Shown here: positions 60,914 to 64,000 of the stretch, in pieces
Layout of the letters: each line of letters opens with the position of its first letter
How positions within the stretch are numbered: position 1 is the first letter of the stretch
Source of the DNA: Verrucomicrobia bacterium UBA1200
Lineage (GTDB): Bacteria > Verrucomicrobiota > Kiritimatiellia > RFP12 > UBA1067
NCBI GenBank assembly: GCA_002309765.1
Contig: DBXY01000022.1
Coordinates: 142,984-206,983, forward strand
Length of the DNA stretch: 64,000 nt
Direction: 5' to 3'
The notes under the pieces: model-generated
Database searches by the model: none
Told to the model about the DNA's origin: nothing
Seen by the model: the letters and a program-made list of their open reading frames with translations, nothing else
Program-made: the position numbers and the translations under genes

Positions 60914-63900
60914 TTATCTCAAGATAATTACGCTGCCGCCAGGTTTGTTGTTTTTCAAAACCAGACGGTTACCCTGAGCCGCCAGGGCAAAGTTTTGCGA
61001 ATAGTCGTTCTCGCCGACGGTCACAGCGATATTGACATTGGAGAAGTCGGCGTCATCCAACCCGGTGACCCCTTCCGCAATGGTGTAAAAAGAGCGGAGC
61101 GGCTTGGTGTCGAACTCGACGTTCAGCAAATTCAAACCGGTAAAGGTGCCGGCAGCAGCGTTCTGGAAGTTGGCGCAGGTCAACTGTTGCTTACTGGCAG
61201 TGCCGGAAATATCCCACCGGCTGTCGGCCCCGGCAAACTCGAACTCCCCGACCAAATTGCCGGTACCCTTCAAGGTGCCGTAAATCGGCATCGCCACCGT
61301 TCCGGCGGAGGTCAGCGTCGAACCCTCGCCCAACACCAAATCCTTGTAGATACCGGTCGGCTCCAACACCGCGACATCGCCCAGCGTCGCCGCCAGCTTC
61401 AGGTTCGACTCGTTGAAGGGCTTCTCCTCCGCGCCCGGCGCGATGTAGCTGAGCGAATTGCCGTTGTTGAGGCTGCCGGGACCCCAACCGCCGCCTCCGG
61501 TATCCGTCACGCGCGCCTCCCACCGATGCCAACCGGTCGACAGCTCTTTCGTCGCGGTCGGAACCGCGCTCCAGGAGGTGTTCTTGATCAGCTCCTCGCC
61601 GTCGATCTTGAGCAGTTTGTAATCATCGTAGGCCATCTTGAAGGTCCACTCGCCCTCCTGCCCGAGTTCGACCCGGAACCAGCCGTCATACCGGCTGACG
61701 CGGCCGGAGAAGAGGCCCTGGGTGTCGTCTGCGGGGGCGCCGCCCGCCGCGAACATGTTCCCGACCGAGCGCACCGCCTTCATGTGCGTCCACTCCTCGG
61801 TGGTGTCCCAATCGGTGGCAGTGCCGTTCTTCCAACTCCAAACGCAGGCGTTGGCGTAGGGGCGAATCTGCAAGTCGCCGCCGGGTGTGAACGGGGTGTA
61901 ATCGTTGCCGTCCGTGGAGTCGGACGCCTCGGGCAGATACCCCACAGCCATGCGGTTCTTGAATCCCGCATTGGACGGTCCGCCGGGCGCGCCACCCGCG
62001 TAGACGGTGATGGTGAAGGTGTGCCAGCCGGTTTCCAGCGTGACCTGCCCCTTGCCCATCTCGTTCCAGCTCGCGGTTTGGAAGACCTGCGTACCATCGA
62101 CATCCATGCGAATCTTGTCGTCGTAGTTGCCCACGAAGGTCCAGGTTCCGGCCTCCGGCACGTAGAACTCGCCGCGTCCGAGCGTTGCGAGGTTCGAGCG
62201 GCCCTGCGTGCTGTAGTACTGGTTGGCGTAGGTGAAGAAGCCCGCCGCGATGTAGGGATAGCTCCATTCGCTCGCCGACGCGTTGTCGAACGCGTCGTTC
62301 GCCGCCACGGCGCAGAGGTAGTGGTCGTCGGAATACTTCGCCACCTGCGCGTTCACGCCGTCGGCGAGGGTGAGGCCGCCGCTGAAGGAGGAGACGTTGC
62401 GCAGGTCGTTGCCGCCGGTGTTCTCGACGGTGAACATGCCGAGCATCGCGCCCTGCAGCCGGTCATCGATGCGGCTGCCTTGGAAGTTCACCGAACCCTT
62501 CAGCGTGACATCGCTCGCGCCGGCGAGCGCAGTGTTCCAGTTGACGAAGTACTCGCCCATGTCGAAGGTCACCTTGCCGCCGACCTTCTCATAGCCGAAG
62601 AAGAGCGGGAAGCCCTGCGTGCCGCCCCAGGCCGAGGAGACGTTGACGACCGTCCCGTTCTGGAAGTCGTACTTCGTGACGCCCGGAATGGTGTGGCCGT
62701 TGAAGCCGTAATCGCCCAGCTCCAGCCGTCCGCCCTCCATAGTGAACCACTGGCGGCCATCGCCGGCGCCCATGCCGCTGCCGTAGGCGTAGTTTTTACG
62801 GGTGTTGAATCCCCGCGTTTTCAGGATGCCGCCCTCTTTGAGGGTCATTTCCCCGCGCGGCGAATCGTAGGAGTTGTAGGTGATCAGACCCGCAGCATCG
62901 AGGGTTCCGCTGATCTCGATCGAGTGCGTCGATGCGGCGGCGGGGGTTCCGCTCCAATGGCCGTTTCGGATGTTTTCAGTGACGGTGACCGTCGCCCCAT
63001 TGTCGATGATGAGGCGTCCGCGTGCGGGTGAACCGCCCCAGTCGCCGGTATAGAGATTCTTGACCGTCACATTCGATCCGTCCTTCAGTTCCAACGTGGC
63101 GGAACGGGTCGCGGTGTGGCCGATGCCGATTCGGCCGAATGTACCGGTGAGTTTCACCGCCAGGCCATACTCAACGTTGTTGGTGGGCCCATAGACGTAG
63201 CAGTTGCCGTCGCCGGAGTGGTTCACAACAATCGATCCGGGGATGTCCACGATAGTTCCGGCTACGCGAGGAATGAGATCAAAGGCACCCGCCGTGGCGT
63301 TGACGGTGAAGGTGTCGAACATCGGAGGCGTAGCACTCTCCACCATCAAACCGTTCGAGCCGCCGGACGCCGTGATCGTGACATTCTGCGCCGACATGCC
63401 GTCGCACAGGTAAAGCGCGCCGCCGGTGATCTGGAGGTCGGCGTTTTCGTTTACCACGCTCTTGATCTTGTGCGTGCCGCTGGTCACTTTAATGGTACCG
63501 GCGTTCTGAACACCGCCTTTGTAATTCAACGTGCTGCCGCCGGCGAGCTGCGCCGTCGCGCCCGCCGCAACATTGAGCGGGCCGTTCATAGTGCTGGTGC
63601 CGTTCTCGGCCTGAATCTGGGGGGTACCCGTATCGACATAGACCGTCGCGCCGGCGGATGAGGCGGAGTTCCAGTAACCCAGCGCCGCGCCGTCCGCCAC
63701 ATGGATGCCGTTCTTGATGTTGTGGGTACCGTTCGCTTCGATGCGCGTCTTGCCGCCCAACACGTTGATCCGGCCGATATTGACCGTCGCGTTGTAGATC
63801 GCCGCCTCGGGGTTGTTGAAGTTCAGGACGGCATTGTCATCGCCGGTGACCGTGGTGGCCGTGCAGTCGGGATCTTCGCCTTGACTGCGGATGTCAATGC

Positions 63901-64000
63901 GCTTCGTGCCGCCGATGGTGCCCGAGTCAACCACCTGGAGGGTGCCGATTCCGCGGGTGGTGGCCATCGCGTCGTTGACGATCGTGCCGCCGTTGGACAG
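60914..64000 (-). CDS. Giant secreted beta-strand-repeat surface protein, N-terminus outside the window
   Basis: The frame stays open to the window edge, so at least the signal peptide and N-terminal part are missing. The visible 1028 or so residues contain beta-helix-like repeats rich in Gly, Thr and Asn, and two PA14-like modules ('GRGEFYVPE', 'GEWTFKMAYDDYKLLKIDG', 'GWHRWEARV'). The C-terminus is LKNNKPGGSVIILR. The C-terminal 800 residues are strongly similar to the protein at 6919-12957, including long near-identical DNA stretches around the first PA14-like module (for example 11630-11700 and 62155-62220 inverted). The two genes are about 48 kb apart on opposite strands. It is probably an adhesin or glycan-binding protein. 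Confidence 0.75.
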   Translation of the reverse strand: MSNGGTIVNDAMATTRGIGTLQVVDSGTIGGTKRIDIRSQGEDPDCTATTVTGDDNAVLNFNNPEAAIYNATVNIGRINVLGGKTRIEANGTHNIKNGIHVADGAALGYWNSASSAGATVYVDTGTPQIQAENGTSTMNGPLNVAAGATAQLAGGSTLNYKGGVQNAGTIKVTSGTHKIKSVVNENADLQITGGALYLCDGMSAQNVTITASGGSNGLMVESATPPMFDTFTVNATAGAFDLIPRVAGTIVDIPGSIVVNHSGDGNCYVYGPTNNVEYGLAVKLTGTFGRIGIGHTATRSATLELKDGSNVTVKNLYTGDWGGSPARGRLIIDNGATVTVTENIRNGHWSGTPAAASTHSIEISGTLDAAGLITYNSYDSPRGEMTLKEGGILKTRGFNTRKNYAYGSGMGAGDGRQWFTMEGGRLELGDYGFNGHTIPGVTKYDFQNGTVVNVSSAWGGTQGFPLFFGYEKVGGKVTFDMGEYFVNWNTALAGASDVTLKGSVNFQGSRIDDRLQGAMLGMFTVENTGGNDLRNVSSFSGGLTLADGVNAQVAKYSDDHYLCAVAANDAFDNASASEWSYPYIAAGFFTYANQYYSTQGRSNLATLGRGEFYVPEAGTWTFVGNYDDKIRMDVDGTQVFQTASWNEMGKGQVTLETGWHTFTITVYAGGAPGGPSNAGFKNRMAVGYLPEASDSTDGNDYTPFTPGGDLQIRPYANACVWSWKNGTATDWDTTEEWTHMKAVRSVGNMFAAGGAPADDTQGLFSGRVSRYDGWFRVELGQEGEWTFKMAYDDYKLLKIDGEELIKNTSWSAVPTATKELSTGWHRWEARVTDTGGGGWGPGSLNNGNSLSYIAPGAEEKPFNESNLKLAATLGDVAVLEPTGIYKDLVLGEGSTLTSAGTVAMPIYGTLKGTGNLVGEFEFAGADSRWDISGTASKQQLTCANFQNAAAGTFTGLNLLNVEFDTKPLRSFYTIAEGVTGLDDADFSNVNIAVTVGENDYSQNFALAAQGNRLVLKNNKPGGSVIILR

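Noticed and set aside
60875..63031. Plus-strand open frame of 718 codons
   Set aside because: It is antisense to the giant surface protein gene and begins in that gene's terminator hairpin.

Overview
The window looks like chromosome of an anaerobic, fermentative bacterium of the PVC superphylum, most likely a gut Kiritimatiellae/Lentisphaerae-type lineage within Verrucomicrobiota. This placement is inference. It rests on hydrazine-synthase-alpha-like haem proteins, very large secreted proteins with beta-strand repeats and PA14-like domains, formylglycine-enzyme-like repeats joined to Calx-beta domains, mucin-type glycosidases (families GH89, GH20, GH2), indolepyruvate:ferredoxin oxidoreductase and the [FeFe]-hydrogenase maturase HydE. 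The DNA is GC-rich, with AT-richer islands near 26.0-26.2, 31.8-33.9 and 60.0-60.9 kb. I saw no rRNA, tRNA, CRISPR array or intact insertion sequence.

Layout. 1-4.4 kb: two tandem HzsA-like haem proteins sharing a perfect 242-bp 3' repeat. 4.7-6.8 kb: cysteine synthase and an orphan ABC ATPase. 6.9-13.0 kb: a 2012-residue surface protein with a strong terminator. 13.1-16.9 kb: purC, iorA, iorB, yfcE. 17.0-20.2 kb (minus): nrnA, a PPIase lipoprotein, hemW. 20.3-30.9 kb (minus): a glycan-degradation and phosphoesterase region with GH20, GH2, an MBL-fold hydrolase, a broken ATPase gene, a calcineurin-like phosphoesterase and GH89. 30.9-33.9 kb (minus): an LRR protein, a charged small protein paired with a 62-residue stand-alone sigma-70 region 4 protein, and an unknown membrane-anchored protein. 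34.0-42.2 kb (minus): recC-recB-recD. 42.4-45.8 kb (plus): a four-gene sugar operon (SIS isomerase, PfkB kinase, unknown, Gfo/Idh/MocA dehydrogenase). 45.9-54.0 kb (minus): an eight-gene run purM-purE-thioesterase-lolA-like-pfkB-maf-hydE-HzsA-like. 54.1-60.0 kb (minus): a giant protein with three 422-residue FGE-like/Calx-beta repeats. 60.06-60.57 kb: an AT-rich methyltransferase gene. 60.9-64 kb (minus, open at the window edge): a paralogue of the 6.9-kb surface protein.

How the parts may fit together. GH89, GH20, GH2 and the SIS/kinase/dehydrogenase operon fit scavenging of host or mucin glycans. IorAB and HydE fit amino-acid fermentation with ferredoxin and hydrogen metabolism. The haem proteins and the giant secreted proteins represent exported functions of unknown role. 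Several intergenic spacers carry the same families of degenerate short-word repeats (4.4, 28.5, 32.7 and 60.8 kb).

The observations most worth follow-up are the micro-sigma and charged-protein pair, the HzsA-like family coupled to hydE, the exact 422-residue repeats, the composite intergenic repeats and the unknown gene in the sugar operon.
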